Positions 63,539 to 64,000 of a stretch of 64,000 nucleotides of DNA are shown in pieces. The position numbers and the translations under genes were made by a program. How positions within the stretch are numbered: the stretch's first letter is position 1; each line of letters begins with the position of its first letter. The DNA is from Haloferax denitrificans ATCC 35960 (lineage in GTDB: Archaea > Halobacteriota > Halobacteria > Halobacteriales > Haloferacaceae), in contig NZ_AOLP01000019.1 of NCBI RefSeq assembly GCF_000337795.1, positions 248,001 through 312,000 of the forward strand, given 5' to 3'. The notes under the pieces were generated by a model, which ran no database searches, was not told the origin of the DNA, and saw nothing but the letters and a program-made list of their open reading frames with translations.

Positions 63539-63685
63539 GTAGTCACACAGTCCGGACGGACGAGCCCGCCCCGGGCGGTCGCCGGGCTGTCGGTCGGTTA
63601 CGAACCCCCACCGACGCGCGTATTCATCAGCGAAAAGTCATGTCATCCCCAGCGCTTCGGGGCGGCTCGTCGCGGCGACGACCCC

Positions 63686-64000
63686 TCACATCACGCCGAT
63701 GCTCTCGCGGTAGGTGCCGTACTCCTCGGCGAACACGTCCATGATTTCGCCCATCGTGACGTACTCCTTGACGGCGTCGACGAGCACCGGCATGACGTTG
63801 TCGCCGTCGCGGACCGTCTCGCGGAGGTCGGAGAGCGCCGCTTCGACCGCCGCGTCGTCGCGGTCGTCCTTGACCGATTCGAGCCGCGCGAGCTGTCGGT
63901 CCTGCACCTCGTCTTCGACGTGGAGCAGGTCGGGGCGGGTGTCCCCCTCGGTGTCGTACTTGTTGACGCCGACGACGACCTCCTCGCCGTCTTCGACCCG
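63686..64000 (-). CDS. mcmA: methylmalonyl-CoA mutase large subunit, C-terminal end (gene runs off the window)
   Basis: The frame is open to the right edge, so only the last 104 residues are present. They contain VVVGVNKYDTEGDTRPDLLH and end GTYRESIGVM, as in the catalytic subunits of archaeal methylmalonyl-CoA mutases whose B12-binding domain is a separate protein. The enzyme isomerises methylmalonyl-CoA and succinyl-CoA, consistent with propionate or methylaspartate-cycle metabolism beside Acs. Confidence 0.88.
   Translation of the reverse strand, partial: RVEDGEEVVVGVNKYDTEGDTRPDLLHVEDEVQDRQLARLESVKDDRDDAAVEAALSDLRETVRDGDNVMPVLVDAVKEYVTMGEIMDVFAEEYGTYRESIGVM

Overview
The window is a high-GC (roughly two thirds G+C by eye), densely coded stretch of a haloarchaeal chromosome. 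Archaeal markers include AMP phosphorylase, archaeosortase A, diphthine synthase, Trm5, a DRG-type GTPase and ba3 oxidase. Proteins are strongly acidic, many promoters are TATA boxes 25-30 nt before a start codon (leaderless transcripts), and ATGA/GTGA gene overlaps are common. Gene content and order look like Haloferax; that genus call is recognition, not a computed match.

Layout. 1-12 kb: 3' part of an AMP phosphorylase gene, thioredoxin, a regulator/membrane-protein pair, several oxidoreductases, a macro-domain protein, a metallophosphoesterase operon and two PH-domain membrane proteins. 12-17 kb: beta-carbonic anhydrase, a winged-helix/PemK toxin-antitoxin-like pair, KDPG aldolase and an HtrA-like protease. 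17-24 kb: a ba3-type terminal oxidase operon, divergent from a small membrane protein, a SafE-like membrane protein and a CcoI/CopA-type copper ATPase. This looks like an oxidase plus its copper supply, with a perfect inverted repeat between the two arms. 24-34 kb: stress proteins, YqeC and a formate dehydrogenase-like molybdoenzyme, a P2-type cation ATPase, a TVP38 protein and Trm5. 34.6-37.1 kb: tRNA-Thr(CGT), a duplicated copy of its 3' end, and a two-gene island of about 45% GC encoding a PD-(D/E)XK nuclease-like protein and an unknown partner. This is the strongest candidate for an undescribed system.

37-49 kb: an APC permease fused to Usp-like domains, a TrkA-N protein and a divergent Lrp regulator with a palindromic operator candidate; a Rieske protein; two small zinc-binding proteins (one of only 38 residues); DoxX; diphthine synthase; archaeosortase A; a two-domain VOC protein; a MATE exporter; and a DRG GTPase. 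48.5-52 kb: an A-type oxidase subunit I ringed by small membrane proteins, one of 27 residues. 52-64 kb: a complete branched-chain-amino-acid-type ABC importer ending in a thioredoxin-like protein, a Tat-exported KTPGYW protein, an acyl-CoA synthetase, acetyl-CoA synthetase and the 3' end of a methylmalonyl-CoA mutase large-subunit gene, suggesting uptake and activation of small organic acids.

I saw no CRISPR array, rRNA, insertion sequence or integrase. Most long open frames opposite these genes are by-products of the GC-rich code and are left out.
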